Position numbers and translations under genes: made by a program. A DNA stretch of 64,000 nt from Sphingobacteriales bacterium 16-39-50 (GTDB taxonomy: Bacteria > Bacteroidota > Bacteroidia > Sphingobacteriales > Sphingobacteriaceae): assembly GCA_002257025.1 (NCBI GenBank), contig NCHA01000002.1, positions 1 to 64,000 on the forward strand, read 5' to 3'. Numbering within the stretch: position 1 is the first letter of the stretch; each line of letters begins with the position of its first letter. The notes under the pieces were generated by a model. The model was given only the letters and a program-made list of their open reading frames with translations, did no database searches and was not told where the DNA came from. Shown piece by piece: positions 18,064 to 27,318 of the stretch.

Positions 18064-18423
18064 TCATGGCCAGAATGCATCTTCTGTATGCCTGATTACC
18101 GGATCCCCAAATTTATTAAACAGGATTGTAATTATATCAAAACGAACTTCATTCTGATGATTCATCAGATGTATATATTCCCCGGCAGCTAATGCCAGAA
18201 GTTTCTGTTTTGCCTTACTCACAAAATCTTCGGGCTCAGCAAATCTATTATTCTCCCTGGCTTTGACCTCCACAAAAACTATAATCGGATTTCTGTAAGC
18301 AATCAGATCAATTTCCGCTTTCCTGAATCTCCAGTTTTCATCCAAAATTTCATAGCCCTTTTCCTCAAGATACTTTCTTGCAAGCAATTCACCCTGATTC
18401 CCAAAGACATTATGCCGGGCCAT
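18064..18423 (-). CDS. yraN: YraN family protein (UPF0102), endonuclease-like fold
   Basis: 119 residues, typical length. The restriction-endonuclease-like pattern is present: GNQGELLARKYLEEKGYEIL, then WRFRKAEIDLIAY and IVFVEVKARENNRFAEPED, giving the E...D-x(n)-EVK nuclease-like triad. Function remains uncertain; the family is widespread and often next to replication or repair genes. Its ATG overlaps the stop codon of dnaG by one base (TAATG), so the two are translationally coupled. Confidence 0.9.
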   Translation of the reverse strand: MARHNVFGNQGELLARKYLEEKGYEILDENWRFRKAEIDLIAYRNPIIVFVEVKARENNRFAEPEDFVSKAKQKLLALAAGEYIHLMNHQNEVRFDIITILFNKFGDPVIRHTEDAFWP

Positions 18424-20345
18424 TACTTCAGGATAACAGAACCCAGAAACATTGAAATGCCTTTTTCCACCTCTTTTACCTGCATGTATCTTCGCATCAG
18501 AATAGCTTGATTATCAGCATCCTGCTCAGCCTGAATTTCATCACGAATTTTTCTTAGGATCCGGTCGACCTTACGTTTCTTTAAATGAAAGATTCCTCCC
18601 AGAATGGTTGACCTGAGATTTTCACCTTCATTCCTGACGTAGATCTTTCTTCTTGCATACCAGTTTTCACTCAAAATATAGGGTGATGATACCATGGCTA
18701 TTGCCAAATCAGCTATTTGATGATCGGAGTTCTTAATAAAATCCTGCTCTGAGGGTAGTTCTCCATTCTCAAGTTGTTTCTTGTATTCCTCAATGATTTG
18801 GATACATTGTGGATGCTCAAATGTAACATCGGCCAGATTAGAAATGATATAAGGTGCTATATAGGTATCAGTTATATCATCCCAATGTACCAGCTCGTGC
18901 CCATAGTTCAGAAGTAGCCGAACAATCTCCTTTTCCTGCGCCTCATCTGTATCTGAAATTCCGGCCGGCTCGGGCATATTGGGTTCCGGAACATTCTCTG
19001 ATTGTACCTGAGGAGTATTGAAATTACTATCCTTTTTTATCTTCCCAAGACGAATTTTATTCAGCTCTGATATAAGTACCCGCTCCTCTATCTGAAGCAG
19101 TGAACTGCATTCACGAACGAAAACAGAAGCCTTAATCCCATCAGGAATTTTGGCAATGCTCTCCACAACCTCCCGGATTATTCCTGCTCTTTTGATTGGG
19201 TCATTTCCGGCATCCTTTAAAAGAATACTTGTCTTAAAAAGTATAAAATCCTTCTTACTTCCTTCGATATGGCTTTTAAAGGCAGCACTACCAAACTTCT
19301 GCACATAAGAATCGGGGTCATCCCCATCAGGGAAAAGGACGATCTTTACATTCAAACCTTCTTCGAGGATCATGTCCAAACCTCTTAATGATGCCTTGAT
19401 TCCCGCATCATCACCATCATAAAGAATTGTAATGTTTTTGGTAAACCTGCCGATCATTCTGATCTGCTCAATCGTCAATGAAGTACCCGAAGAAGCAACT
19501 ACATTCTCAATCCCTGCCTGATGCACCGAAAGCACATCGGCATAACCTTCAACCAGATAGCAATTATCTTCATCGCGCATGGACTTCTTAGCAAAGAATA
19601 ATCCGTAGAGTACGTTCGATTTATGATAGATATCGCTTTCGGGAGAGTTAACATATTTCGGAACAGCCTTATCTGTTTTTAAAGTTCTTCCTCCGAAACC
19701 AATGACCCTGCCTGTAAAACTATGAATAGGGAACATCACCCTACCCCGGAACCGGTCATAGAATTTTTCATTCTCCTTACGGATGGTAAGGCCGGTTTCT
19801 TCAAGAAATTGAATGTTATAACCTTCAGTAATTGCACTTTGAGTCAATGCATCCCATACATCAGGAGAATAACCTAATTCAAATTTTTTAATAATATCAT
19901 CCCTGAAACCACGCTCCTTAAAATAACTGAGTCCGATACTCTTCCCTTCATCAGTCTCAAGCATCTGCTGCTGAAAAAACTTCGCAGCCCAGGCAGAAAC
20001 AATGTACAAACTTTCACGCCTGTCATTTACCGCCTGCTCTTCAGGTGTATTTTCAACCTCTGCAATTTCAATACTGTATTTATTGGCCAGATAGCGAAGT
20101 GCCTCGGGATAAGTCGCTTTCTCATGTTCCATAATGAAACGAACAGAATCACCTCCCTTACCACAACCAAAACATTTGAAAATTCCCTTTCCGACAGAGA
20201 CATGAAAAGAAGGAGTCTTTTCATTATGAAAGGGACAAAGGCCGATCATACTGGTCCCACGTCGTTTTAAAGACACAAAATCACCTACAACTTCCTCAAT
20301 ACGGGATGTTTCAATGATCTTGTCGACGGTATCCTTAGGAATCAA
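18423..20345 (-). CDS. dnaG: DNA primase
   Basis: 640 residues. It makes RNA primers for replication forks. The N-terminal CHC2 zinc ribbon is visible with C37, H40, C58 and C61 (LCPFHNEKTPSF, FKCFGCGKGGD). The catalytic core follows: RFRGRVMFPIHSFTGRVIGF, and the Toprim region with CYLVEGYADVLSVHQAG, VVASSGTSLT, ITILYDGDDAGIKASLRG and LFPDGDDPDSY, whose acidic residues bind metal. The C-terminal helicase-interaction part is longer and acidic. It is followed by yraN with TAATG overlap, and lies 39 bp downstream of the DUF3109 gene. Confidence 0.97.
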   Translation of the reverse strand: MIPKDTVDKIIETSRIEEVVGDFVSLKRRGTSMIGLCPFHNEKTPSFHVSVGKGIFKCFGCGKGGDSVRFIMEHEKATYPEALRYLANKYSIEIAEVENTPEEQAVNDRRESLYIVSAWAAKFFQQQMLETDEGKSIGLSYFKERGFRDDIIKKFELGYSPDVWDALTQSAITEGYNIQFLEETGLTIRKENEKFYDRFRGRVMFPIHSFTGRVIGFGGRTLKTDKAVPKYVNSPESDIYHKSNVLYGLFFAKKSMRDEDNCYLVEGYADVLSVHQAGIENVVASSGTSLTIEQIRMIGRFTKNITILYDGDDAGIKASLRGLDMILEEGLNVKIVLFPDGDDPDSYVQKFGSAAFKSHIEGSKKDFILFKTSILLKDAGNDPIKRAGIIREVVESIAKIPDGIKASVFVRECSSLLQIEERVLISELNKIRLGKIKKDSNFNTPQVQSENVPEPNMPEPAGISDTDEAQEKEIVRLLLNYGHELVHWDDITDTYIAPYIISNLADVTFEHPQCIQIIEEYKKQLENGELPSEQDFIKNSDHQIADLAIAMVSSPYILSENWYARRKIYVRNEGENLRSTILGGIFHLKKRKVDRILRKIRDEIQAEQDADNQAILMRRYMQVKEVEKGISMFLGSVILK

Positions 20346-20384
20346 TTTTTTATTACTGGAATTTAAAAATAGTTAAAGTATTTA

Positions 20385-20945
20385 TCATTTACTCACCTTA
20401 GCTTCAAGCTCCGCGTACCATTCAGCACCATACTTACGAATAAGCGGCTCCTTAAGAAATTCATAAACTGAAACTTTCAATTCCTTACCAAAGGCGCAGG
20501 CAGCACTGCAGATGCTCCATCGGTCGTAATGCAATACATCAAACTCAGGGTAATTTGTAATTCGAATAGGATATAAATGGCATGAAATCGGCTTTTTCCA
20601 GGCTATTTTACCATCTTCCCAGGCCTTTTCAATAGCACATTTGGTAATTCCGTTCTCCATGATCACATAGGCACACTCCTTATTTGTATCCACACACGGT
20701 GTAGTATAATCTCCCTCAAAATCCTTAACCCAGGTTCCAAATTCTTCAATAACGGCAATTCCCTTATCTGTCATATAGGGCTTAACCAAGGGATAGATCT
20801 CATCGAGAACAGCCAGTTCATCCCGCTCAAGCGGAGCTCCTGAATCGCCTTCAATACAACAGATTCCTTTGCATTTATTAAGATTACAAACAAAATTTTC
20901 ATTGACTACATCCTCATGAACCAATGTGTTCTGTACTTCGATCAT
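20385..20945 (-). CDS. DUF3109 family cysteine-rich protein
   Basis: 186 residues, cytoplasmic, no signal. Cysteines cluster in NLNKCKGICCIEGDSG, TPCVDTNKECAY, ITKCAIEKAW, ISCHLYPIRI and SICSAACAFGKEL, the pattern of the DUF3109/YkgJ-like family that probably chelates zinc or an iron-sulphur cluster. Biochemical role not established. It starts 5 bp after the stop of the DUF3108 gene and is followed 39 bp later by dnaG. Confidence 0.85.
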   Translation of the reverse strand: MIEVQNTLVHEDVVNENFVCNLNKCKGICCIEGDSGAPLERDELAVLDEIYPLVKPYMTDKGIAVIEEFGTWVKDFEGDYTTPCVDTNKECAYVIMENGITKCAIEKAWEDGKIAWKKPISCHLYPIRITNYPEFDVLHYDRWSICSAACAFGKELKVSVYEFLKEPLIRKYGAEWYAELEAKVSK

Positions 20946-20950
20946 ATATA

Positions 20951-21721
20951 CTATTTTAAACCCAGAGGATACTTTAATCCCTCTGCCGCCATCAGCTCAA
21001 GTGTCACTGAGCCTACAAGAATCTCAACATGCGCTTTTACAGGAATACGGTTTGCATCATCTGTTATCCAAAGGTATAATTTACTATCCTTTCTGAAAAT
21101 TCTACCAGGCTGTATCGATGGACTAAATTTGATACAATTAAATGTGCCCAGAGCGGTTTTTATACGTTCCCTACCAACAAACTGCACCTCTAGCTTACTT
21201 ATCCCATCACCCAGGAAATAATCCATACTGAACTTATCTCCCTGCTTTAATTTTGAAATATCCAGACTTCTGGCAAAGAAATAAGCAGAAACAACATCAA
21301 ATGTTTGACCATTGCCCTTAAAAGTACCTTTATTCGATACTACCTTCTTTTCGTCCTGATAAAACCGCGCCTTATCACTGCGACGATAATTCGCCTCACG
21401 AATATTCTCTGTATACAAATACGGACTTAAACTTTCCTTGTCAACATAGGAATCGTAACGATTCCTGACTTTATAAAAAACATTAAAAGATCCTGCTGTT
21501 CGGCCTTCTGCAAGCAAATGAAAAACAGGGCGATCATCAAATTTCACATCTGTTTCCAATACTTTGATTGAGGCCTCTGCAGCAGTAATAAAGCCGTAAC
21601 GAAGTCTGTAACTAAGATATTCGCCTGCTTTAAATACTGGCTCCTTAACGTTTTGCAGCCCCTGAGAAAATGCTGTAGAGCAGGATATCAGCAGAAGAAA
21701 TAATATACTTTTTTTAACCAT
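20951..21721 (-). CDS. DUF3108 domain-containing exported protein
   Basis: 256 residues with a signal peptide (ending about STAFSQ). The body is predicted beta-rich with the DUF3108 pattern: GEYLSYRLRYGFITAAEASI, VFHLLAEGRTAGSFN, YKVRNRYDSYVD, LSPYLYTENIREANYRRSDK and a late IKTALGTFNCIKFSP, LYLWITDDANRIPVKAH. The fold resembles lipoprotein-handling LolA-like barrels. Function unknown; periplasmic. Five bases separate its stop from the DUF3109 start, so the two are probably one operon. Confidence 0.8.
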   Translation of the reverse strand: MVKKSILFLLLISCSTAFSQGLQNVKEPVFKAGEYLSYRLRYGFITAAEASIKVLETDVKFDDRPVFHLLAEGRTAGSFNVFYKVRNRYDSYVDKESLSPYLYTENIREANYRRSDKARFYQDEKKVVSNKGTFKGNGQTFDVVSAYFFARSLDISKLKQGDKFSMDYFLGDGISKLEVQFVGRERIKTALGTFNCIKFSPSIQPGRIFRKDSKLYLWITDDANRIPVKAHVEILVGSVTLELMAAEGLKYPLGLK

Positions 21722-21750
21722 TTGGTCTTTACTGCAAAAAGTGAACCATC

Positions 21751-21801
21751 CCGTCCCGGATCAAGTCCGGGATGACAACCGGATCAAGTTCGGGGCGACG
21801 G
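21751..21801. repeat. Short nested palindrome CCCGGATCAAGTCCGGG
   Basis: CCCGGA/TCCGGG arms (21755-21760 and 21766-21771) lie inside an outer CCGTC/GACGG pair (21751-21755 and 21797-21801), with a second GGATCAAGTTCGGGG word. It belongs to the same broad class as the other CCGTC...GACGG elements. Confidence 0.6.
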
Positions 21802-21824
21802 CCCTGAACTGTCATTATGGACTA

Positions 21825-22337
21825 TCACTTGCGCTTAAAAATAGGCACGGTAGAACAAGGTTCACCATACATAATGCTTTTAGCTATTTTCGTCAGCTTT
21901 GCGGTTAGTTCAATATAGGCTGAATTGGGAATGTGAATCTCTCCACAGCCTTTGATAACTATACGCTGATCCCTATATTTTTCAAAGTCTAACTGATTTA
22001 ATTTACGGTCGAAAAGAATAGTTTCGAGTACTTCAAGGTCACCAAATACGACTGTTTCTGCAAAAGGGGCCATCTTATTTGCAAGCAGCATATATGCCCA
22101 GGTTGGGACTATAGCATCAGCTGAACAACCAATTGCGATATGTTTACCAGAATAGGATTCCCAGTTATGTTCCTTAATGAACTCTCTGAAATCCTTCTCC
22201 CTGAGCATTAAGCCGTGAAAAAGATTTTCCTTAATGTCATAAAATATACGCTCGCCAGCCGGGTATAGTTCGGCAAGATCAAAGCTGATGAGTCCGCTCT
22301 CAGCAACCCGATTAATAATGTTTTCCTGAACTTCCAT
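21825..22337 (-). CDS. DUF2480 family protein
   Basis: 170 residues, cytoplasmic, no signal or membrane segment. The N-terminus ENIINRVAESGLISFDLAELYP and the block LMLREKDFREFIKEHNWESY followed by GKHIAIGCSADAIVPTWAYM match the DUF2480 family found mainly in Bacteroidota. VIKGCGEIHIPNSAYIELTAKL and SIMYGEPCSTVP follow, with conserved cysteines. Function unknown. In this lineage the gene often sits near housekeeping genes. A ppiD-like gene with its own terminator lies upstream. Confidence 0.8.
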   Translation of the reverse strand: MEVQENIINRVAESGLISFDLAELYPAGERIFYDIKENLFHGLMLREKDFREFIKEHNWESYSGKHIAIGCSADAIVPTWAYMLLANKMAPFAETVVFGDLEVLETILFDRKLNQLDFEKYRDQRIVIKGCGEIHIPNSAYIELTAKLTKIAKSIMYGEPCSTVPIFKRK

Positions 22338-22389
22338 CTTCTCTCCTGATTATTGAACAGCAAAATCCGGAATGATACCGATTAGCTGC

Positions 22390-22425
22390 AAAAAAAAATC
22401 CGGAAGTGAATGAACACTTCCGGAT
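22390..22425 (-). terminator. Rho-independent terminator of the ppiD-like gene
   Basis: On the minus strand, 11-bp perfect arms ATCCGGAAGTG and CACTTCCGGAT enclose a six-base loop, followed immediately by a run of T residues. It lies about 22 bp after the stop codon at 22448. Confidence 0.92.
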
Positions 22426-22447
22426 ACAAAGTTAGTGAAATTAGCTA

Positions 22448-24559
22448 TTAAAAGAATTTAACGCGATTATCCTTGATCTTTGAGTTATCACGTAAGGCTT
22501 TGAAAGCCTCGCCTGAAGCACGCTGAGCCAGACCCTGAGATACCTGAACCTTTTGTTTAAAGGCATTGGTAAGGGGTGCGGGCTTACTAAAGCCGTTTAC
22601 AATGAAAACGAACACTCCCTGATCACCTTCAACAGGCTTTGATAATTTACCTGGCTGTGACCCAAAAAGAGTTCCAACAAGCACATTTTCCTGTGAAAGT
22701 CCTGGAATTACCGGATTTGCAAACACAATATTCTGTACCGGTGTTACTGCTCTGCCAACTTTTTGAGCTACCTGATCGATCGATTTAGATCCGGCCAAGG
22801 CCTTCTCCATTTTCTCAATCAACATTCGCGCCTTAACCCGCTTCATTACCATTGGCTCAATATCTTTCTTTACCTGATCAAGAGGAAGTGTTCCTTCTTT
22901 AAATACATCTACTAATCTGGCGACTGCAAACTTATTGCCCATTTCAAAAACCTGATTTGAAACATCACCCTTGTCAGCACCAAATACCCATCTTACCATC
23001 TCGCGCGGGCTATCCAATCCCGGAATAGAAGATTGAGTAGCTATCACATTATCTGCAAGTAGTTTAGCATAACCTGCCTTTTTAGCTTCCGCATCAAATG
23101 TTTCAGCATCTTTTGCAACAGTAAGGAAACTTGTTGCTTTTGAATAGGCTTCCTGTTGTGTTTTATTACTTGCTGAGAAAGATTTATCTACAATAGCAAC
23201 TTTAGCTACTCTGGAAGAACCAATTTGAGCATTGATCTTAATTACATGAACACCGAACTGCGTAGTGATCACTTTAAGATCACCCGTTTTGCCATTGAAA
23301 ACAGCTTCCTCAAATGCAGGCACCATAGCACCCCTTGCAAACGTACCAAGATCACCACCTGAATCTTTTGAAGCATCAGTTCCAAATTTAGCTGCAAGCT
23401 CCGTGAAGCTGCCTCCTTTTGCAATTACGCCTCTGATCGAGTCTGCTTTTGCTTTTGCCTTATCAATACCACCTTCGGTTGCAGGATTTAGTAGAATATG
23501 ACTTGCTTTTACTGAATCCGGTCCTACCTTAAGATCTAAAACTTTGACCATTTTGTAAACTCCTCCTGTGAACAAAGGACCGATAAATGCTCCATTTGAA
23601 GCACTGAATACTGCTGAATCAAGTGCAGGCTCCAATTGTCCTTTACGAACATAGGTGATTGGCATTTTTGTTTCAGCATTGATACTCACAAATAATGAGT
23701 CATTTGCAGTAGCCCTGAATTCAGCAGCGGTTTTTGCAACCATAGCCTTTATATCAGCCGAATCGGCTTTTGAAGGGTTCGCATCAAAAACGATGTACTC
23801 AAATGAACGCTTCTCCAAAGGATTCTTAAACCTGTAAATATTTTCATTGTAATAATCAGAATAATCCTGATCGGTTAGTTTTACCTGATTATCCGGAACT
23901 GAACTGTATTCCAGATTTACAAAACTAAAATTCGCAAGTTTATTACGCTGATCGTAATCTTCCCTTGCCTCAAGAGAGGTAACGTAAAGACTGTTCTTGA
24001 TCAGATTTGTATACTTCTGTGCCAGTTTATTCTCACGGATATTGAGTAAAAAGGCTGTCCACTGCTGACTAACCGGACTTGATGCAGGCTGAGACTTAAC
24101 ATTCTCAAGAAATGCATTTAACTGCATTCTGTTCAACTGACCTGTTTGAGGATCTCCAAAGTTCTGAATGATCTGAGGATCAGGATTTTTTCCAGACACA
24201 AGATCGTTCAACTCGTTCTTACTAACCTGCAGACCTAAACGACTCATTTCCTTGCTCATCAAAATCTGTGAAATCGATTGATTCCATGTATTTTCAATGA
24301 TATAAGAGGTCATTTGAGGATCCAGATTATTCTGACCCATCTGTTGTTTGAAATTGTTTGTGTTCTGCTCTACCTTCTCGTTGAACTCCAGAATAGAAAT
24401 GGACTTACCGTCAACTTCCCCAACTTCAGTCTGATTTCCCTGCATAAACGATCCGCCCATCTGTACTGCGTCGCTTACTAAAAATGCAACAATTGCAAAA
24501 CCAATAGCCCCAACGATGATTATCCCTGCACGGTTCCGCAAAAAACTCATTATTCCCAT
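22448..24559 (-). CDS. ppiD: SurA/PpiD-like peptidylprolyl isomerase, inner-membrane anchored foldase
   Basis: 703 residues. One N-terminal transmembrane helix (RAGIIIVGAIGFAIVAFLVSD) places the rest in the periplasm. A SurA_N-like chaperone region follows (about 35-230). The parvulin domain is clear at about 345-445: VKASHILLNPATEGG, GGSFTELAAKFGTDASKDSGGD, LGTFARGAMVPAFEEAVF, ITTQFGVHVIKI. A weaker parvulin-like repeat precedes it, and a long C-terminal chaperone arm follows. Role: folding of outer-membrane and periplasmic proteins. Length is near that of PpiD (about 620-700). A strong terminator follows, so this is the end of its transcript. Confidence 0.88.
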   Translation of the reverse strand: MGIMSFLRNRAGIIIVGAIGFAIVAFLVSDAVQMGGSFMQGNQTEVGEVDGKSISILEFNEKVEQNTNNFKQQMGQNNLDPQMTSYIIENTWNQSISQILMSKEMSRLGLQVSKNELNDLVSGKNPDPQIIQNFGDPQTGQLNRMQLNAFLENVKSQPASSPVSQQWTAFLLNIRENKLAQKYTNLIKNSLYVTSLEAREDYDQRNKLANFSFVNLEYSSVPDNQVKLTDQDYSDYYNENIYRFKNPLEKRSFEYIVFDANPSKADSADIKAMVAKTAAEFRATANDSLFVSINAETKMPITYVRKGQLEPALDSAVFSASNGAFIGPLFTGGVYKMVKVLDLKVGPDSVKASHILLNPATEGGIDKAKAKADSIRGVIAKGGSFTELAAKFGTDASKDSGGDLGTFARGAMVPAFEEAVFNGKTGDLKVITTQFGVHVIKINAQIGSSRVAKVAIVDKSFSASNKTQQEAYSKATSFLTVAKDAETFDAEAKKAGYAKLLADNVIATQSSIPGLDSPREMVRWVFGADKGDVSNQVFEMGNKFAVARLVDVFKEGTLPLDQVKKDIEPMVMKRVKARMLIEKMEKALAGSKSIDQVAQKVGRAVTPVQNIVFANPVIPGLSQENVLVGTLFGSQPGKLSKPVEGDQGVFVFIVNGFSKPAPLTNAFKQKVQVSQGLAQRASGEAFKALRDNSKIKDNRVKFF

Positions 24560-24744
24560 ATCCGTATTTTTTTTCTAATATAATTTTAAAAGAGGGCGCA
24601 AGATACAAATTTTGGAAAATAAACAATAGCTTAATTTGAGGAAGAAATAAAGGAGCAAAATGCTTGTGTGCCAATGGCTTTGAGCACCCTGAATTTTATT
24701 AAAACAATCTCCTAAAAGAACAATAAGATTGGGATAACAAAAAA

Positions 24745-25680
24745 TTATTTATACCCTTTATGCAGGATCAGGAAACTAGCCCGTTCTTCCCGCTTAAAGG
24801 GTATATCCCAATTACCCTGATAGCTGATCTTGGTTGGCAACAAGGTCTTTTCTTCACCAAAATATCCTAACTCGATATTCATCTGAACATCAAAATCAAA
24901 AGCGAGATTTCCATATTTCATGTCTACATAACGTCCGAGAATTTGAAAATTACGCATATCAAAAATCGTGACCAGTTCCTTAATCATCATGCCTCCTTCA
25001 GTCCAACCCGACAGATCCGGCTTAAGTGCGACCTTAAATCGGTACACAGGAATAGAATCAAGATAGGTCCCTCTGTAAAAGGTATAATCGTAATACTGCC
25101 TCATGTTAGGAGTAAAAATCTGAGTTTTATTTCCAATAAAGGGTACACCTTTGATAGGCCTTCCAGGACTAAAAATCAGGGTCTTTAACTTGTCTTTGTA
25201 CGATTCATTACTTTCACCCTTTGCTCCTGATATCGGTGCAGAAGGAACAAAATCAGAATTGTAGGCATTCATGAAGATATAATCAAACATCTCTACTGTG
25301 TAAAGGGAATATTTTCCATTTCGTTTGTAGACATTACCCTCATCCCTTTTCTCAAGGATCTCCATTTTATAAGGACCGGTATTATTATGGTAGATTCTGC
25401 GATAAATTTTACCTTCAACCGCATTTGCTTTATCGTATGTAAAAATGCGGTTCTCAGCATTAAAGCTGTATTTTTTCATATTACGAAAGGCCGCATAAAA
25501 GCTGGTATCATTAATGATCTCATTAATGAAGGTTTCGGCAGTAAGACGTGTTGAAGTAATAGTAATAGCCGAATCGATAGTAACAGTAAGTACTGTATCG
25601 GGATTGAAACGCGGGATTTTCTGAGCCAAACCTAAACTGCAAACACTTAACAGGCTCAGTAATAAATATATTTTCTTCAT
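24745..25680 (-). CDS. Exported protein of unknown function
   Basis: About 311 residues from the ATG at 25680, which begins a clean signal peptide (MKKIYLLLSLLSVCSLGLAQ). The longer frame up to 25710 would add ten residues before it and is less likely. The mature part is beta-rich: YSFNAENRIFTYDKANAVEG, YSLYTVEMFDYIFMNAYNSD, FSPGRPIKGVPFIGNKTQIF, YYDYTFYRGTYLDSIPVYRF, and a last block LLPTKISYQGNWDIPFKRE. The layout recalls Bacteroidota exported proteins with lipoprotein-sorting-like (LolA/outer-membrane) beta folds, but I cannot name a family. It lies 186 bp upstream of the ppiD-like gene on the same strand. Confidence 0.7.
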   Translation of the reverse strand: MKKIYLLLSLLSVCSLGLAQKIPRFNPDTVLTVTIDSAITITSTRLTAETFINEIINDTSFYAAFRNMKKYSFNAENRIFTYDKANAVEGKIYRRIYHNNTGPYKMEILEKRDEGNVYKRNGKYSLYTVEMFDYIFMNAYNSDFVPSAPISGAKGESNESYKDKLKTLIFSPGRPIKGVPFIGNKTQIFTPNMRQYYDYTFYRGTYLDSIPVYRFKVALKPDLSGWTEGGMMIKELVTIFDMRNFQILGRYVDMKYGNLAFDFDVQMNIELGYFGEEKTLLPTKISYQGNWDIPFKREERASFLILHKGYK

Positions 25681-25725
25681 AGTAGTTTCAAAAAAGCATA
25701 TACATCCCAAAAGAAGTATATGATA

Positions 25726-26910
25726 CTAGTTACCCAACTGCTTCAGGGCAATATATGCCATCAGTCCGGTACTTAATTTGAGCGATTCTTCATCCACATC
25801 AAATGTTGGTGTATGAACAGAAGAAGTAATTCCACGTTCCTTATTACCTGTACCCAGTCTGTAGAAACAGGCATCAGAAACCTGGGAATAATACGCAAAA
25901 TCCTCTGCTGCCATCCAGATATCCAGATCCAAAACGTTTTCTTTTCCTAAATAGTCTTCGGCATAGGCACGAACCTCTGCTGTCAGTTTTTCTTCATTGA
26001 TGAGAAATGGATATCCGCGAACAATATTAAAATCACAACTTCCACCCATAGCTTCGGCAATGCCTTCGGCCATTTTCTTCATTTTTTCGTGAGCTCTGGC
26101 TCTCCAGTCTTCATCCATCGTACGGAAAGTGCCTTCAAGGTAAACCTCATTCGGAATCACATTTGTAGCACCATTGGCAATAACCTTACCAAAGGAAAGT
26201 ACAGATGGTGTTTTGGGATCTGCGACGCGGCTGATGATCTGTTGTAAAGCAACAATAATATGTGAAGTGATCAGCACAGGGTCAATATTTTGCTGAGGCT
26301 GCGCTCCATGACCACCCTTTCCGTGAACAGTTACATAGATCTCGTCGGTTGAAGCCATGTATTTCCCTGATCGGAAACCGACTTGTCCTGCCTCAATCAA
26401 AGGCATTACATGTTGTCCTATCACAGCATCAGGTTTTGGATTTTCAAGAACCCCTTCTTTAATCATCATACTTGCACCACCCGGTAATTTCTCTTCGGCA
26501 GGCTGAAAGATTAGTTTTATAGTTCCTCCGAACTCATTTTTTAGTTCAGTAAGGATCTTTGCAGTCCCAAGAAGAGAAGATGTATGCGCATCATGCCCGC
26601 AAGCATGCATCACACCAGCATTTTTTGATTTATAAGGAACCTCATTCGCCTCAACAATAGGCAAGGCATCCATATCAGCACGAAGGGCAACAACCGCATC
26701 AGAAGGTTTCTCACCTTTGATCATTGCAACCAAACCTGTATTCGCCATCTTCTGATACTGAATTCCAAGTTCATCAAGCTTCTGTGCTACATAAGCTGAG
26801 GTTTGATACTCATGGAAGGAAAGTTCAGGATTGGCATGTAAATGCCGGCGGTTCTCAACCACATTTGAGTGGATCTCTTTTGCAAGAAGGCTAATCTTAT
26901 CTTTTAACAT
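25726..26910 (-). CDS. M20-family metal-dependent amidohydrolase (N-acyl-L-amino-acid hydrolase type)
   Basis: 394 residues, no signal peptide, cytoplasmic. The M20D pattern is clear: ALRADMDALPIVEANEVPY, MHACGHDAHTSSLLGTA (metal-binding C/H and D/H residues), FQPAEEKLPGGASMMI (catalytic glutamate pair), HGKGGHGAQPQQNIDPVLI (dimer-lid region) and IWMAAEDFAYYSQ near the end. Family members include hippurate hydrolase, N-acetyl-amino-acid and IAA-amino-acid hydrolases. The exact substrate cannot be read. The start overlaps the stop of the SPOR gene by one base (TAATG), suggesting coupling with it and with secA upstream. Confidence 0.92.
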   Translation of the reverse strand: MLKDKISLLAKEIHSNVVENRRHLHANPELSFHEYQTSAYVAQKLDELGIQYQKMANTGLVAMIKGEKPSDAVVALRADMDALPIVEANEVPYKSKNAGVMHACGHDAHTSSLLGTAKILTELKNEFGGTIKLIFQPAEEKLPGGASMMIKEGVLENPKPDAVIGQHVMPLIEAGQVGFRSGKYMASTDEIYVTVHGKGGHGAQPQQNIDPVLITSHIIVALQQIISRVADPKTPSVLSFGKVIANGATNVIPNEVYLEGTFRTMDEDWRARAHEKMKKMAEGIAEAMGGSCDFNIVRGYPFLINEEKLTAEVRAYAEDYLGKENVLDLDIWMAAEDFAYYSQVSDACFYRLGTGNKERGITSSVHTPTFDVDEESLKLSTGLMAYIALKQLGN

Positions 26911-27314
26911 TACTTAAGAATTATCATTTCAGAAAAAATGAACATGGAAGTATAGTATTTCTTTAGTTCATTCATCAATTTTTCGGCTTCCAGCCGGGTT
27001 CGGAAGTCCCCAACTCTCAGCCGGTAATTTGGCTGGGTATAACTGATATAGGTACTAATAGCAGGATACCTGGCTTTAAATTTTGCCAGCTCAGAATAAG
27101 CAATCTGCCTATCTAAACCTGAAAAAATCTGCACTCTAAAACCTGATAAAGTCACATTGTTACCTGTAAGGCCTGCCCTGTTCAATTCCAGGCGACGGGC
27201 AATCAGGCTGTCAATCTGCGGGTCTTTTGTAACCAGAACCTTACCCTTTTCCTGAGCTGCCAGTTGCTGGAAACACATAACAAGTATAAATCCGATGAGG
27301 CTTTTCCAACGCAT
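26910..27314 (-). CDS. SPOR-domain exported protein
   Basis: 134 residues with a signal peptide (ending about QQLAAQ). The C-terminal 75 residues form a SPOR domain: GFRVQIFSGLDRQIAYSELA, ARYPAISTYISYTQPNYRLR, VGDFRTRLEAEKLMNELKKY. SPOR domains bind denuded peptidoglycan glycan strands, usually at the division septum. It lies 4 bp after secA and its stop overlaps the M20 start (TAATG). It probably shares the secA transcript. Confidence 0.85.
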   Translation of the reverse strand: MRWKSLIGFILVMCFQQLAAQEKGKVLVTKDPQIDSLIARRLELNRAGLTGNNVTLSGFRVQIFSGLDRQIAYSELAKFKARYPAISTYISYTQPNYRLRVGDFRTRLEAEKLMNELKKYYTSMFIFSEMIILK

Positions 27315-27318
27315 TCTT